Program-made: the position numbers and the translations under genes | From: Pomphorhynchus laevis | Taxonomy: Eukaryota > Acanthocephala > Palaeacanthocephala > Echinorhynchida > Pomphorhynchidae | Reading direction: 5' to 3' | Length of the DNA: 64,000 nucleotides | Assembly: GCA_012934845.2 (NCBI GenBank) | Contig: WNNJ02003241.1 | Location: 62,001-126,000 of the forward strand | Shown here: in pieces, positions 12,360-25,344 of the stretch | Numbering within the stretch: position 1 is the first letter of the stretch | Layout: each line of letters opens with the position of its first letter | Notes under the pieces: generated by a model | What the model was told of the DNA's origin: nothing | What the model saw: the letters and a program-made list of their open reading frames with translations, nothing else | The model's database searches: none

Positions 12360-13045
12360 AGTTAATTTACGAACAATTAATGTGTAACTGTAAATTGGTC
12401 AAAATGAGTTTAAAATCAAATGGTTTTTAATTTGCACTTATATTCTATGTTTTTAAAATTGAGTTAATTTTGATAATTTTGAAAAAAAAATTACATATTT
12501 TCGAAATTATTAATGAAGGTTATTGTATCTCACATTTTAATAAAAGAGTCTAACTTATCGTTACGAGGAAAACAAATAGCAAAATGTCGCAAAGTAATTG
12601 AGATAATGAAGTGAATCGTTTGTTTGTTCTTACTATTATGTAATATAAAAATTCCTTAATACCATAAATGAGAAGTTTATTCTATTAAAGGAATATATGT
12701 GCATTGGAAATTTTTATTAGAGAGTTTGCTACTGGAATTTGAAAGTTGCTCGCTTAAAGGTAAACTAAAAGTCATTTTATTTTTAGAAACTATACAACTA
12801 TTTGTTGCGTGGGCTTTGTAAAACTTACACTATTGGTAATATAAAAATATAATAAATAAATAATATTATTAATAACTAAATAATATATTTCATAATCGAG
12901 CTTGTTTAACACAAATTGCATCAATGACTTTTAATGACTTCCAAATGTTGAGATGATCGTATCATTTAAAGCTCCAATAATTATTTATCAATTATGGAAC
13001 ATTATCAATTATTAAAAATGCAAGTTTTGAATGAAAATTGTGTGA
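12360..13045. other. AT-rich non-coding DNA with FB1 end remnant
   Basis: Mostly featureless. At 12970-13010 the sequence GCTCCAATAATTATTTATCA matches the outer end of an FB1 right arm, so the whole 11.64-13.01 kb block could be one longer or nested FB1-ended unit. Confidence 0.45.
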
Positions 13046-13052
13046 TAATATT

Positions 13053-13570
13053 GAAAATGATTTCAGTAAAAATAATATATTGCAATATTATATATTATAA
13101 TTCTCGTTCTGATTACTGTTCCTTGCGCTGCCATAATTCTCTTCTTGTACGTCTCAAACTACTCTACCTCCTTTGGCTTCAGGATCTTTCTTTGGACTTC
13201 ACACGCCAAATCCGAGATCCCATTTAAACAATTTAACTAATTTGACTAATGTTATAAAGATATATAAAGCAAGAAATATTGATTTTAATATGATTAATGA
13301 TTTTGTAATGAAATTATTGAATGCGAAAATAAAAAATGATTTGTTTTTTAGGCTTATCAAAAATTTAGTGAAACATTTTTGAAAATGATTTCGATAAAAA
13401 TAATATATTATAATATTATATATTATAATTCTCGTCATGTTTACTGTTCCTTGCGTATCCGTAATTCCCTTCTTTTACATGTTTTAAGCTACTTTACCTC
13501 CTTTGGCTTAAGGATCTTTCTTTGTGTTTCAAACGCCAAATCCGATCTCATTTAAACAATTTAACTAATT
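13053..13570 (+). repeat. 331-bp tandem duplication carrying CR1-like LINE 3' ends
   Basis: Two units start at about 13053 and 13384. Each contains GATTTC(A/G)(G/A)TAAAAATAATAT, then the end of a J2-like LINE ORF2 (ATTCTCGT...GTTCCTTGCG...CTCCTTTGGCTT), and ends in CATTTAAACAATTTAACTAA. The same LINE end is seen at 20955-21040. The unit probably arose by duplication of an inserted, 5'-truncated LINE. Confidence 0.65.
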
Positions 13571-13579
13571 TATCTGCTT

Positions 13580-14150
13580 GACGTTTGCTTTGCTTTTTTA
13601 TTAGTTAGATGACTAATAATATTATAGTATTATGCATTATTTAATAATTAAATATTTTTAATAATTATGTTTTTAATAATATATTATCTTTAATATATAA
13701 TTTTTAATAATATATTTAATCATATATAATATATGTTTTTTATAATATTTGTAAAAATTCGATAAGATTCGAAATTTATTATAAATTATTATACTCACTA
13801 TGAATTAATAATGATTTATTTGTGATAATTTATAAATATCAATAATGTAAGTTTTATTAAGCACATCCGCCTCTCAGTTTAGTCAAATACAGTTACGTGC
13901 ATATTATAATAAAACCCATAAGAATGATATCTTGAGTGTAAAATGGTATGCAAAGATTATATAGTTTACTCTTAAGTGAGTATAATGCAGAATATATATC
14001 TCGGGACTGTTTGAAATTGATGCATATGTTTAACCCAATGTTGGTGAAAAATGCTATCTGTCTCGTCCTTGCGAATTAAGAAAAATGCTATCAAAAGGGT
14101 ATAAAAACTGATTAACTAGGAAAAAAATATAATCAGATCAATAAATATCA
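13580..14150. other. AT-rich non-coding DNA
   Basis: No gene seen. A short match to PLE-A (AAAATGCTATCAAAAGGGTA, 14086-14105) is the only recognisable sequence. Confidence 0.5.
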
Positions 14151-14152
14151 AA

Positions 14153-14941
14153 AAAATATTCCAGTAAGGTAATAATTATCTTAAAATTTAAATGTTAACT
14201 GAATATAAATATTGTAATTTTTAATGCGATAAAATTCGTTAAATTTAAATGTATTTTATACACACTATACTTTTATTTTAACGATAGGAATTCAAGTACA
14301 TTGTCACTACAGAAGTGCTTCTTGTATCAAACGTAGACAAATATCTTGAATTCTTTCCCAAGGCGGTCTTCGGCAGGTTTCGTGATTTGATCTCTTCAAC
14401 GGTATCGAGGTATACCTCGAGGTCTCTTACCAGATAGTCCGGTCTGGAAAATCTGCCGATAAATGCGATCCCTTGGCATCCTCAGAACGTATCCTAGCCA
14501 CCTTAGCTGCCTTTCTTCGATGCGACGAAGCATCGACTTTACTACGAGTAAGATAATTACTGAGCACAATAAGATAATTATCATCCTTTAATTTTATTGT
14601 TTACAGTCATGCTATATTCTTCCCAATACCACAAGACAGCTATATTTCGAGTCTGTTTCATCTTCAATGCAGAATCATCTTTGTGACTAGTCGATAAATT
14701 GTAGTTGTCCATTTTAAAAATCATTTATTTGCAAAACGAGAAAGAATTCAAGATATTTGTCTACGTTTGATATAAGAAGCACTTCTGTAGTGACAATGTA
14801 CTTGAATTCCTATCGCTAAAATGAAAGTATCGTGTATATAAAATACATTTAAATTTAACGAATTATTTCGCATAAAAAGTTACAATATTTATATTTAATT
14901 AACATTTAAATTTTAAGATAATTATTACCTTACTGGAATAA
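14153..14941. mobile_element. Foldback element FB2 with long inverted arms enclosing an RTE fragment
   Basis: The left arm (14153-14356) and right arm (14738-14941) are inverted copies of about 200 bp. They begin ATTCCAGTAAGGTAAT and share GAATTCAAGTACATTGTCAC. The centre holds 14357-14540, a minus-strand piece of the RTE-like LINE J3 C-terminus (RQLRWLGYVLRMP, GKRPRGIP), plus about 200 bp of unassigned DNA. No transposase is visible. A clear target-site duplication was not found. Confidence 0.8.
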
Positions 14942-15004
14942 GATAATATCTTATCGTAATAGTATAATTAAAATTAAGTAACTTGATTTCTTTTATAAAT
15001 AAGA

Positions 15005-15375
15005 GGACGACGTTGAACTTTGTGAGCTCCTAACTTGCATACATGACGCCTTAGATGAACGTTGTGTTTTCTAGACATTACACTTTACATTTACAGTAAA
15101 GTCGCGTTTCATGATCCATGTGTCGGATACAATGAATTAAATTTTTGATTATGATTGATCAAATGTTTGATTATTTGCATCAACAAATCAATTTTTGATA
15201 CAAAGGTTTTGAACAACTTAGTAGTCTAAAATTTACTTATAACTAATGATGAAAAGATCAATTCCTAGATACTACAATATACAAACACAACAATAAATGA
15301 ATCGCAAAACTTTACAGCAAACGTTCATCTAAGACGTCACGTATTCATGCTAATGCTCAGTTTAACGTCGTTTTC
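15005..15375. repeat. Imperfect inverted repeat
   Basis: The arms at 15005-15090 and 15300-15375 share, in opposite orientation, ACGACGTT and CTTAGATGAACGTT with scattered mismatches. The centre is AT-rich. This is possibly a decayed foldback element. Confidence 0.55.
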
Positions 15376-15379
15376 TTAC

Positions 15380-16050
15380 AATAAATATTTATTGTTCTTT
15401 ATTTACAAAAAATCGTTTCTTTATTTTAATTATCTTGTTACCACAATACATTTTTTATCCCAATAAGATAATTATTATCCTTTTATTTTATTGTTGATCT
15501 TTATACAATTGTTATCCAAAATAGAACAGCAGCTTATAATAATTATTCTAAAGTTAAATAACTACGCTCATATGTTACGTTTAAATTTAAATCATTATAA
15601 TTTACTTCATTCATTAGTATATAAAAATGGAGTGTTTTGCATGTGAAGACAAAGGTATTAGTTATTACATTGTTATGTTTACTCTAGTCACTTCTTAATA
15701 CCTACCTTTTTTGATTTTAACTTTCTTTATATAAATGTGTGTTGTTTAATTCTCTTTTTAATTTTTTCAAGTATCTTTACAAATGTTAATCTTCGATAAA
15801 TTTTAGATTTCTCAACTTACCAAATTAAGAATTCAAGTCATGTAACGAATTATAAATTTATTTTTATCGTTTTTGTTTCTTCTATATTTATATCTCTTCT
15901 ATACCATTTCCTTAATTCACCATTTTTAATTAACTATATATGGATTAATTTTACCACATTGAAAATTTAATGATTTAAATATTTGGCTCCTCTTTCGGAT
16001 AAATAAATCAGTTAACTGAATCTACATATTTACTATTATTTATAAATTTA
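15380..16050. other. AT-rich non-coding DNA
   Basis: No supported feature. A piece related to the FB2 centre (AATAAGATAATTATTATCC, about 15460) is present. Confidence 0.45.
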
Positions 16051-16054
16051 AAAA

Positions 16055-18812
16055 TAGCAAAAACAATTTCTTGACAAGAAAAACAAACTAACAACATACA
16101 ATATTTTTTACAGTTAACCACTGGTCCGGGTGTCGTATCGTGGAGGCAATGCACGAACCAAACTACTTCAAACATCGCGATCCCGGGCGACAAACAAGAG
16201 TTCTTTTTCAGATAGCCCAAGGCGGTCTTCAGCCAGTTTTGAGATTTGATCTCTCAACCTCTACCGTGGTCTACCTCGAGGTCTCTTTCAGAGAGCACGG
16301 CCAGGAAAACTCTCAGAGTAATGCGATCCCTAGACATCCTTAGAACGTGTCCTAGTCGCATTAGCTGACTTTCTTCAATGTGGAGAAGCAGCGACTTTAC
16401 TCCGGGTCCATCCCGGATGACCGAATTCCTAACCTCATCTCTAAGACTAAGACCGGCACCCCGCGAAGAAACCTCATTTCGTCGCCTGTATCTGCGATAG
16501 TATCCTTTCGGTCATAACCCAAAGCTCATGACCATAGGTTAAGATAGGAACGAAGATTGCGTGGTAAACCGAAAGCTTCGCCCGAAGACTCAACTCCCGC
16601 TTCACCACGACATACCTGTACAAAAAACGCATTGATGCGCTAGCTGCACAAATTTGCTTCTCAATCACTTTAATGTTCATGCCGTCTCTCGAAAACAATA
16701 CCCAAAATACTTGAAATTCTCCACATCACGAATAACCTTTTCTACAATCCGGATTGACATTGGCAACTGAATCCGAGACGAGCACATAGAGACAGTTTTG
16801 GAGGTACTATCAACATCCCTGCCGCTTGACATTCCATCGTGAATCGATCTAGTAGGCATTGTAAGTCCTCAGGACAAAAAGCAAACAAAACAACGTCATT
16901 TACAAAATGCAGAGATGGTATTTTGATGACACTGAACTGAAGACCGATATCCGTCAGAGCAGCAAACTTGTAATTTTGTCCATGTACACAAGGAGCAAAA
17001 GTGGAGACAAAGGACAACCCTGACGAAGCCCAACGCCCACTGGAGATGATTTAGACTTCCTACATAGGACACGAACACAACTCATACTTTGTTCATACAG
17101 AGAAGCCACAGCTATCCGAAGATAGTGTGGTACTCCATGTTCCCTTAGTACCTCCCATAACTTCTATCGCCGAACTCGGTCGAACGCATTCTCCAAATCT
17201 GCAAAGCACATGTAGACCGGTTGAGCGAACTCCCAAGAGTGTTCGAAGATAGTTGAAAGAGTAAAGAGCTGATCCGTAATTCTACGACTTGAATGAAATC
17301 CGCATTGTTCATCTTGCAACTGTCCGTTAACTATAGACAGTATCCTTAACTCAAGACCTCTAGCAAATAGCGTATCAGTTTGGCTAAGAAAAGTGATGCC
17401 CCGCTAATTGAAACACACTCTTTATTCACCTTTCTTAAAGATCGGCTTCACTAACCCATTTTGCCACTTACTGGGAACCTTGCCCGACTTCAATGCAACG
17501 TTAAAGATCTGTGTTAGCAACTTCATGTAAACAACGTCGAGAGCCTTTAAAGCTTCAGGTCGAATATCGTCTACTCCAGAAGACTTGTCATAACAAATTT
17601 TTTAACAACAGCAATGACCTCTTCCAAAAAGATTAGCTCTTACGTTGGTTCTAAAGGCTCTACATCTACACGAGAAGACATATCCACCGGATTAAGGAGC
17701 CTCCTAACATGCTCTTTCCAACAACCAAGAAGTTCTTCAATGTCAGTCAGCATAAATCCTCTCTTGTTATAAACAGTAAAGGAGTTTTCTGCTTTCCAAC
17801 ACGAAGGTTCCTGATCGTTCTCCAGAACATCTTCGAAGCTGACCTATAATCAAGTTCTAAGTGCTCTCCAAACTTATCCCAAGCAGCTTTATTCGCTTTG
17901 TTAACTGCTCGAGCTGAAGCTCTCTTTGCCCTTTGGCACTTGTTTACAGCTTTCACTGGTTTATCTGACAAATGACAAAGTTGCCTTAAATGCCAGCTTC
18001 TTCTGTTAGACAAAATCTCTAACTGTTGGTATCCACTAAGTAGTTGCAGTATTTCCTACGCGACAAGCACCTAATGCCTTAGAGCCCCACCTTTCCACAG
18101 TTGCTTTGGCAAGCGAGGATCTGAACATCTCCCATTCCTGATAAATGCACTTCACCTCTTCTGACAACCGAGAGAAGTCCTTTCTAGTAAAGCTAGAAAA
18201 ACATTCTTTGACAGAAACATCTGCTAGAGGCTCCCAGCATGCACACACAACGTTTGGGTTTACCAGGCTTGTCTAGCATCCTGCCCTGCCATCGAAGTTT
18301 ACTAACTACAAGGTAATGATCGGTTGACAGCTCAGCCCGTTTCTTCACACGAGTATCCAGAACATAACGTCGCAGATCAGATGAAACGATTACAAAATCG
18401 ATAATTGATCTTTGACAGAGAATCATGATGCCATGTGCATCTATGGATCTTCTTATGTTCAAACAGGGTGTTGGTAATTCACAAATTGTTACAAGAACAA
18501 AAGTGCAATAATTCGACACCACTCGCATTCAGATAAGAGAGTCCGTTCCTACCCAACACTCCCATACAAGTGCTACTGTCGATACCGACATGAGCATTGA
18601 AGTCAGCCAATAGAACGAGGGAATCTCCAACAAGAGTAATATCAAGAAGAGCCTGAAGATCTTTCACAAAGGCTCCGAGATGATGTTGTGGAGCATACGC
18701 ACACACAACACTTATCGCCTTTCCCTCTTCGACTAAAAGTTATAGAGCCGCAAGCCTTTCGTTTACAGGGTTACACCTCTCTACCACGAACTACAACCGG
18801 AAACTTGTAAGT
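16055..18812 (-). mobile_element. RTE-like LINE (family J3), 5'-truncated copy 1
   Basis: Minus strand. From 5' to 3' the copy holds an endonuclease part (18706-18193; [40 protein letters not shown]), then a linker, and then an RT and C-terminus (17017-16474; YRYVVVKRELSLRAKL, VYHAIFVPILTYGHELWVMT). The FADD-type catalytic box reads VNDVVLF, so it is inactive. The frame is broken many times. The protein style (GHELWVMTER, VAGLSLRD) is that of RTE/Rex3-like LINEs. The 5' end is cut at about 18812, where a plus-strand J2 LINE begins. The better-preserved relative lies at 31170-34200. Confidence 0.75.
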
Positions 18813-18814
18813 AT

Positions 18815-21040
18815 CACTATAAATTATTTTCAACAAGCCCAACTCATATTCTCGGCGGTGCTCTCGACATCATTGCTGTTCCTAACTGCTTCAATAACTA
18901 TACCGCCTTGTCAATTACTAATCCTGGTTTGTCCGATCATTTCCTTGACACTCTTAATCTTACTCGTCCCCATCCTCATTCTTCGCCTCCATCATTATCC
19001 ACACCAAGTCGACCCTGGAAACTTCTCGATATCCCTATTCTCTGCACAGCCTTACTCAATTCTTCACTCTTTTCACTTCCTCTCAACAATCTATCTCCCG
19101 TCGTTTGATTCTGAACGACGAATCTATCTCTTTTCATTCTGTTTGATTCTAAACTTACGAAAATCCTTAATAACCTTCTGCCTATTCGACCCCGACGTTT
19201 ACAGCGATCGTGCAATGCTTTATGGTTCGATTCAGACTGAAGTCTTTCTAGGCGTCTGTTCCGTCACTCTTTTCGTGTGTTTAATCGCTTTCTTAAACGT
19301 TCTCCAACCTCACTCACTCCAAACCTCAGTGCTTCCTATCTTTCTCTCCGCCGTTCCCATCTCATTCTTATGCGAACTAAACGTACTCTCTTTTAGCGAA
19401 ATCAACTCGATTCATCTTCCAACTCTAAATCTCATTGAAAAATCTTAAACTCAATTCTTTCACGATCATCTACTCCTTGCAAAATAAATCCTGAAGAATT
19501 TTCCTCTTATCCGCAATCTAAACCATCTAATTTAGTTTCCGTTCTGCCCATATGCCCCATGTATCATCTCATCTATTTAAATACTATCCTCCCCGAGCTA
19601 TTCCACCTTCTTCCCATTTGGTCTGACGAAATTTCTTCGATTCTTCTGTCATTTCCTAATAAAACCTCCCTTCTAACCCAATTCCCACCCACTTGCTTAA
19701 AACAATCTGCTCATCTATCTTACCCTTCCTAACCACTTTGTTCAACTTGTATATCAGCAGCCGCACATTTTCTTCTAACTGTAAATGCGGCATTGTTCTC
19801 CCTCTCTTTAAAAATCAATCTCTCGACCCTTCACTATCATCTTCGTACCGTCCTATCTCACTTCTCCCAACCCTTCCTAAACTCCTTGAGCGTCTTGTTC
19901 TCAAGCAAGTTAATGCATATCTATTTTCCTCCAACTTATTTCCTCCCTTCCAAGCTGCTTTTCGCTCTAATCACCCTACTGAAATCGCATGTATTAAAGT
20001 TTATAACGACTTACTCATCACACGCGATCAAAAATTATGTAGTGTCATAGTTTCTCTTGATCTATCATCTGCTTTCAACATTATCGCTCACTCGATTCTT
20101 CTCCATCGTCTTCGTCATGATTATGGCTTCTCTTTACACACTGTGGCTTGGTTTACTTCATATCTATCAAACCGTACTTTTCGCGTTTGTTCTAACTCTT
20201 CTCTCTCCCATCCTACTTCCATCCCGTCCGGTATTCCACAAGGTTCCGTATTAGACTCCTTGCTTTTCTCTATTCTTCTCGGTGATTTGTCTTCTATTTC
20301 TCATACTTTTAACTTCCATGTTATGCAATATGCTGATGGCATTCTCATCTATGCTCACGCATCTGCTTATCGTATTCATGATCTTAGTGTTTTTGCTTCC
20401 AACTGTCTTGCCTAAATTTTCAATCATATTTCTTCTCTTCGTCTTTCTAACAATCCTAATAAATCAAAAATAATGTGGATCCTTCCTCGACGTTTCGACG
20501 TAGAACCTCCTTCGTATAATTAAATTCTACAATTCTCCCTTTCGTTGACAATCTCGTTTTCCTAGGCTTCCATTTCGACAACAAACTTTCACTTAAACCT
20601 TTCGTTAGAGATAAAGTACGCTCATCTACCCTGATTCTCCGCAACCTCCGTCAAATTCGTAGATTGATCGATTTCCTTCATGTATGACTATAATATCTTC
20701 TCTCATTTTTTCAAGACTTAATTACTGTCTTATTCTATTTTCCAACTAACTTAAATGCACTCTTCTTCCTTTACAACGCATCATCAACGCAGCTATCCGA
20801 GTTCTCTTCCGTCTTTGTCGTTCTGATCATACATCCCACCATCTTGTTTCTCTCGATTTGCCTACCTTTTATTGTCGTGTTTAAATTCGTCTTATCATTG
20901 GTTTTCTCCTTATAACTTTTAATACCCCTTGATTTCTCAATCTTCCTTTTCTCGAAAATTCTCGTCCTGTTTACTGTTCCTTGCGTTCCCGTAATTCCCT
21001 ATCATTTACATGTCCCAAACTACTCTATCTCTTTTGACGT
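18815..21040 (+). mobile_element. CR1-like LINE (family J2), 5'-truncated copy
   Basis: Plus strand. It starts inside the endonuclease (PTHILGGALDIIAVPN, then SITNPGLSDHFL). The longest RT frame, 19693-20415, shows SYRPISLLPTLPKLLERLVL, SLDLSSAFNIIAHS (motif A), SGIPQGSVLDSLLFS (motif B) and MQYADGILIYAHA, where YADD has become YADG. The C-terminal thumb continues in other frames to about 21040. It aligns through its length with the fuller copy at 45270-49205. The degraded catalytic box and frameshifts make it inactive. Confidence 0.8.
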
Positions 21041-21044
21041 TTTT

Positions 21045-22690
21045 CAAAATCTATTATATGATTATTGTTCGAGGAGTGGTTTATTACAGCCCAGATCCTG
21101 TTCCTCTCTTAATCGAGTATCTATGTTGGTCAATACGCTTAGACAATCCTTGTCCTAATTGACCAATATAGATCTTATTACAACTATCACAAAGAATTTT
21201 ATTTATATACAACACTAGCCTTGTTAAAATTAGGTTTTTGTTTAAATATATTTTTTATTTTGGGCATTTTTTTTATTATATATGACAATGCTGAGGGTGC
21301 CATTTTTAGAACGCTTAATATGATTAATTAGTCTGCCATTATATTTCTCATTACTATAGGATATACCTATATATTTTGTTTCAAGTTTTGGGCCTATCAA
21401 TTTTGCCCTAGTACTATTTCCCATAAAATATGACTTTTTTGATAGCCCAAGTCGGATATCCACTACTTATAAGACTTCTCTTAATTACATCATCCCTTTT
21501 CGATTTGAGATAGACACTAGAACAAATTGCCTTTGATCTCAAAAACTGATGAAGCTGCAGAAATTTTCCAATTTCTAGGACATTACTTTCCCAGCTTACA
21601 ACATTAGGGTACTCACAAACTTTTTGGGAAACCTCAGTTTCTACTTTGTTTGCAAGAGATCTAGTAATCTTTACATCAAGGAAGGATAATGTACCATCTT
21701 CTTCCTTCGTTAATATTTATATATTAATTATTATACTTCGTTAATTATTCTTTCATTGAATATTTATATCAGCATTTAATATATCCAAAAAACAATCCGG
21801 GTCAAACGGTTCCTTTAAAAGAGCAAAAGCATCATCCACATACCTAAGCCAGATGTGAATGTAATTCATATCCTTTAAATGTGTAGCTTCCAATTTCCTC
21901 ATATATATATTTCAGCAAGTATTGGTGCAGGGGGATTACCCATAGACAATCCGTCAACTTGCTCATACATTTCATTTTCAAATTGAAAATTAATATTTGT
22001 TGTGCATAATTTAAGTATAGTTGTGCAATTACATATGCTTAAATGTTTCCCAAATTCTGTATTCATTAGAAATTCAGATGCTAAGCTAATTGATTCTAAC
22101 AACGGGATATTTGTAAATAGAGATTTTACATCAATTTAAATCTTTTTTATCGGAGATGTCAATATTCTGCATGCGTTTTGCGAACTGCATTCCATCTCCG
22201 ACACGAGAAAAAATGTTTATCGCTTAGTTTATAAAAAAGTATGTTAGCGATATACTTACTACATAAGAATATGTACTATAAGTTGCAATTATGGGTCTGA
22301 CAGAATGGACCGTTTTATGGACTTTCGTCAAAATGTACATAAAACCAGGCTTCGAGTTCCTTGAAATAAACCTATTTAGCATTGATTCACTGAGTTTCTC
22401 CTCTCTATGTAATTTTCTAAGAAATTTATTGTATTCAGCTTGTCTTTTAAAAGTAGGATCATCTTTTACCTTTTTGAACTTATTATTTAATAATGAATGG
22501 CCCAATAAATTATATTCGGCTTTACTCAAAATAACCAAACAACCACCTTTATCAGATGCACAAATTTGTCGTGCTTCACAGTACATTTTAACATTGATTT
22601 GTAACTCAAGTTTATATAACTTTCCGTATTTGGTATACCTACCTCTTTAGCTTTCAAATTCAACACTTCTAGTTGCGAAAAAATGTTTCT
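21045..22690 (-). mobile_element. Penelope-like element (family B), RT and part of GIY-YIG
   Basis: Minus strand. The segment 22586-22224 holds the RT fingers (ASDKGGCLVILSKAEY and GFMYILTKVHKTVHSVRPII). The segment 22102-21899 holds VDGLSMGNPPAPILAEIY, the classic Penelope motif GLSMGxPLAPxLA. The YADD-region frame follows near 21850, the linker is at 21463-21242, and the start of the GIY-YIG endonuclease is at 21240-21050. The order RT then endonuclease fits EN-positive PLEs. The frame is interrupted several times. The nuclease end is truncated where the J2 LINE ends. The endonuclease is better preserved at 49648-50045. Confidence 0.8.
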
Positions 22691-22699
22691 GTTCTTTTA

Positions 22700-23155
22700 A
22701 ACAGGGTTCGGTCCTAAATTAAGCACGAGAAAAGATTATTACTCTGGCATAATATCTGTTAATCCTAACATACAGGAATGCTACCATTAAAATTATAGCT
22801 ATTATGCTTATATGCTAGTGTGTCAATATTATATGTATATATGTACAATTTACAGAATTTAAAAAATGTCTGTTGTATCAGACATTTTTGTCATTGTATC
22901 AGATATCTCCCTATCTCAGCACATTTTTCTTTTATGCCACATATCAATAAAGACAAGTGATTATAAGATAAAACATTAGACAAAAGCGATCAAGAACTGT
23001 TTTGATGACAAACTCTTCAATAACTTAATTGTAATATCCTCCAGTTTTCTAGCAATCTTTAACAATTTATTATAATTTTTTCAATAATAATAATTAATTA
23101 TTAAAATTAGAAAAACGTAGAATATAGTTAACATCTTCGTATAATGTCCATAATC
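22700..23155. other. AT-rich non-coding DNA
   Basis: Nothing recognisable is present. This may be the 5' leader of PLE-B and the 3' tail of the next element. Confidence 0.4.
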
Positions 23156-23162
23156 GATAGCG

Positions 23163-24989
23163 TTAGACTTCCTCCTCTTCGTTATCACTACTTTCAGATA
23201 GCGCGTGATCATCTAGAATATCTGAATCAACCGTTCCACTGACAACTGGCCGGCCTTTTTCCGGTATCATCTGTTTGTTTATAGTGGGCGTAATTATTTG
23301 ATCTGTTTTACAAAAGTCAGTTAATAATTCTGTTTCATAATTAAAACTTCCGTGTGATTCATGATTATCACTATTTGCGTTCGATGAACTGTCAGTTAAT
23401 TCAGAATCAGATAATGTATGTACGTCATGTGTCATATAACCGACGGTCTGTTTACTAATTTCGGTTTCTGGCTGTGAGTTTATAGGTAAAGATTCAGGAT
23501 CATCAGCGTCGTTATTATTTGATGAATTGTCGCATTGTTGCAGAAAGGTGTCAAAATGTGGCTTAATTTTGCTTGAAAGACTTTGGGGCTTTACTGTGAT
23601 TGCAGAGCTCAATACTTCTAGTGTGAATTTTCCGTTTTCTTCTATAAGTACACAATCTCTGTAGGAACACAATTTATGTGTTCCTGTAAAAACTGGCGTG
23701 TCGACACTGGATCCTGGTATATTAGCTAGCGTGACAGTTACTTCATTTGTATTGTTAAATTCAATGTATCCAGGAGCGGACTGATCAATTGACGATGGAA
23801 GAGAGTCAACTGCCAGATCAAGTGCCTGGAAGGGGTTCATTTTTCGTGTGGGATTCTCCATTATGGGGTTATCAATCTCGTAATACGGTCGGTTTAACAT
23901 ATCAATGCTAGATAATATAGCTTTTGAATTTCCTCTCATGAGTGATATTGATATTCGTCGAAAGAGCCGTGCAGATGCGATGCTGTATGGTATAGATGAT
24001 CGAATTTCTAAGAATCGGGCGATTCGTCTGATGATTTTCTCCCCTTCCATATTCCAGCCGCCGTAACACTCCAAGACTGCAGGTATGAAGTTATATCCCG
24101 CCTCAATAATTTTAGCACGGTACTTCCTATCTTTGACCGATGATGCGTACTGCGCAGCTGCGTAACCAGTCACATAAGCTGACTGGCGAAGAAAGGATTT
24201 CTGTAGTGGATGTGTTACCGCGAAATCTATAGCATCTGAAGGATCCCCGTAGATCAGAATATCGGCTGGCCGTTCTTGTAGATTTTGGACAAGGTTGCGA
24301 ACCTCGCAACCCACATGCATTCCTGCTGATTGTGCCGCCTGGAGAACGACGTCACGTACTCCATTATGACGCATTCCTGGAAAACCACCGTAGTTACAAG
24401 TTAGTGCATGGAAGCCCTCACCATCTGCGTTTTAAAAACACCGACTACAACGGTAGTCACTTGGAGCAATTTGCAGGCCTAACCACATTCTTATAAGAAT
24501 TGCAAATTCTTGGCCGGTAAGAGCTAGGCCGAGACTTCGATTTGGGGCGCATTGTAACCATGCGTTCGCATGTGGCTGTGATACCGCTATTAGTCTGGCC
24601 CTTGTCCGATTATCTCCAGTGTCTAATAGATTTTTCCGCTTCTCTGAGTCGATTTTGAACGATATTTGATGTTGTCTTGTGGATGAAGCCTGTTGTTCCA
24701 CTTCTGCTCCGTGTAGCGCAAGTATTTCATTCGCGTTTACAAAGCCCGGAAATGTATTTGGATCCTGGTTCACAAACGCGGCCACTGTGCTGACGCTTGC
24801 TGCAAAGGCTGCCGCTCTGTGTTTGTTTGTACTTCTAAGGCCCAGGCCGCCCATTTTTAGTGGGAGCTCAACTTGAGATCGTGTTCGCGCTGACAGCTGT
24901 ATTGAAGCGATGATTTCCATCGCCCGTATCACAGCATTATCAAACTGCTTACAGAAAAGTTCGGTGCTTACTGGATCTACATTCCTCAT
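23163..24989 (-). pseudogene. RLE-type LINE (family B), RT C-terminus and nuclease, one stop codon
   Basis: One long minus-strand frame is broken by a single TAA at 24432-24434. The upstream part (24989-24435) carries the post-palm RT region (LPLKMGGLGLRS). Across the stop the sequence gives a zinc-binding CxxC...HxxxC box and then RHNGVRD. RPADILI and AIDFAVTHPL follow, which together match the restriction-like endonuclease layout of R2-type elements (CCHC, RHN, PD...D). After the nuclease comes an unusual tail of about 200 residues, rich in Ser, Asp, Asn and Glu and ending in NEEEEV. The 5' end, including the catalytic palm, is missing. Compared with its neighbours this copy is well preserved, so it may be young. 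Confidence 0.7.
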
Positions 24990-25083
24990 TAGGCTGCTAT
25001 TCGTTGAGCGGAAGCACAGTAGCGCAATAGCAGGTAAGCCACATGAGCGTCCAGAAGTGACGCGACAAGCTCTGTGTCATTTA

Positions 25084-25340
25084 CTAGGAGAAGACCATAG
25101 GAAAGAAAGCGGATCGTTCGATTTCGTTAATTCGTTCAGCGTACTTTGCAATTTTCCGTTGTTCGTGGTAGACATTGCATTCTCGGGGTGTTCTGTTGGA
25201 ATATGAAGGTGCAAGTGGGTTGTATATACAAATGTCCAAAAAGGACCGCACCATTTTCCCGCCTAATAAACCCCGGCAAACAATATCTGATCTTGCCTGG
25301 ATGTCAGTACATTTACTTTTCAATAGTAATAATAATAATA
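25084..25340 (-). pseudogene. RLE-type LINE (family A), nuclease C-terminal fragment
   Basis: Minus-strand frame with RSFLDICIYNPLAPSYSNRT and KIAKYAERINEIERSAFFP. It matches the nuclease end of the neighbouring copy (YLDISVFSTHARSYATMTPR, KAKYSERISKIERAAFIP). It lies between two other RLE elements on the same strand. Confidence 0.7.
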
Positions 25341-25344
25341 ATTT

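Noticed and set aside
18858-19448. 196-codon open frame as a host membrane protein
   Set aside because: It is an out-of-frame reading of the J2 LINE. The hydrophobic look comes from the frame shift.
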